DNA from: Paulinella micropora | Lineage: Eukaryota > Cercozoa > Imbricatea > Euglyphida | Assembly (NCBI GenBank): GCA_009731375.1 | Contig: BJOX01000053.1 | Coordinates: 411,817 to 443,325, forward strand | Length of the DNA: 31,509 nucleotides | Direction: 5' to 3' | In this document: one piece after another, positions 31,434-31,509 of the stretch | Layout of the letters: each line of letters begins with the position of its first letter | Position numbering within the stretch: the stretch's first letter is position 1 | Made by a program: the position numbers and the translations under genes | Notes under the pieces: generated by a model | Told to the model about the DNA's origin: nothing | Database searches by the model: none | The model's input: only the letters and a program-made list of their open reading frames with translations

Positions 31434-31509
31434 GGCTTCCTCAGACTATAGCATCAGATCCAGATCCTGGACATGTGCCTCAATTGGGTCACCGGGGTCA
31501 GCCGATCCC
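31383..31509. other. (AAT)n and terminal unique sequence
   Basis: (ATA)n to about 31431, then 78 bases of unique sequence to the window end. I see no gene in it. Confidence 0.7.

Overview
The window is nuclear DNA from a eukaryote. The evidence is spliced genes with GT-AG (and one probable GC-AG) introns, a histone-H3-like fold, Rho-GEF-like and PH signalling domains, tRNA-headed SINEs and kilobases of microsatellite. The species cannot be named from the sequence. The assembly has many N gaps, most of them next to long G or GA runs, so anything touching a gap is provisional. All functional assignments come from reading motifs by eye; no database search was run.

Layout. Positions 1-228 (+) hold the 3' end of a divergent histone-H3-like protein. 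Positions 419-2388 (-) hold a probable divergent DH-PH (Rho-GEF-like) protein with a Ser/Pro-rich tail, interrupted by a G-run and small gap. Positions 3331-7882 (+) hold a large GC-rich gene for a secreted or type I membrane glycoprotein (signal peptide, Cys-rich head, long helical heptad regions, C-terminal transmembrane helix), broken by at least seven frame disruptions. Positions 8490-9903 (-) encode an unrecognised Cys-rich protein with a 54-residue tandem repeat. Positions 9900-10993 (+) are a frameshifted fragment with two hyalin-repeat (HYR)-like domains and an EGF-like end. Positions 11000-13437 are GA, TAA and mixed trinucleotide arrays.

The best-supported genes form a divergent pair. 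On the minus strand, six exons between 23150 and 13438 join with consistent phase at every junction into a predicted 1307-residue Pro-rich, probably nuclear protein ending in a C2HC finger. Its third intron is about 4.9 kb, almost entirely CATA-type microsatellite, and carries an inserted element with perfect terminal inverted repeats, CAGT/ACTG ends and a TA target duplication (Tc1/mariner-like). On the plus strand, three exons from 23520 to 24884 join in phase into a 277-residue PH-domain protein; its first two exons are short and easily missed.

From 24885 to the end the DNA is repeats. ATT/AAT arrays host at least seven copies of a tRNA-derived SINE (two diagnostic subfamilies) plus two copies of a second family that shares its 3' end. 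A 1.4-kb block of GTT, TAC, AGT and AAG triplets lies between them.

The intact genes keep perfect frame over more than 4.7 kb of coding sequence, so general base-calling looks sound. The clustered frameshifts in the two GC-rich ectodomain genes (3331-7882 and 9900-10993) are therefore more likely genuine decay, or locally bad GC-rich assembly, than uniform sequencing error.
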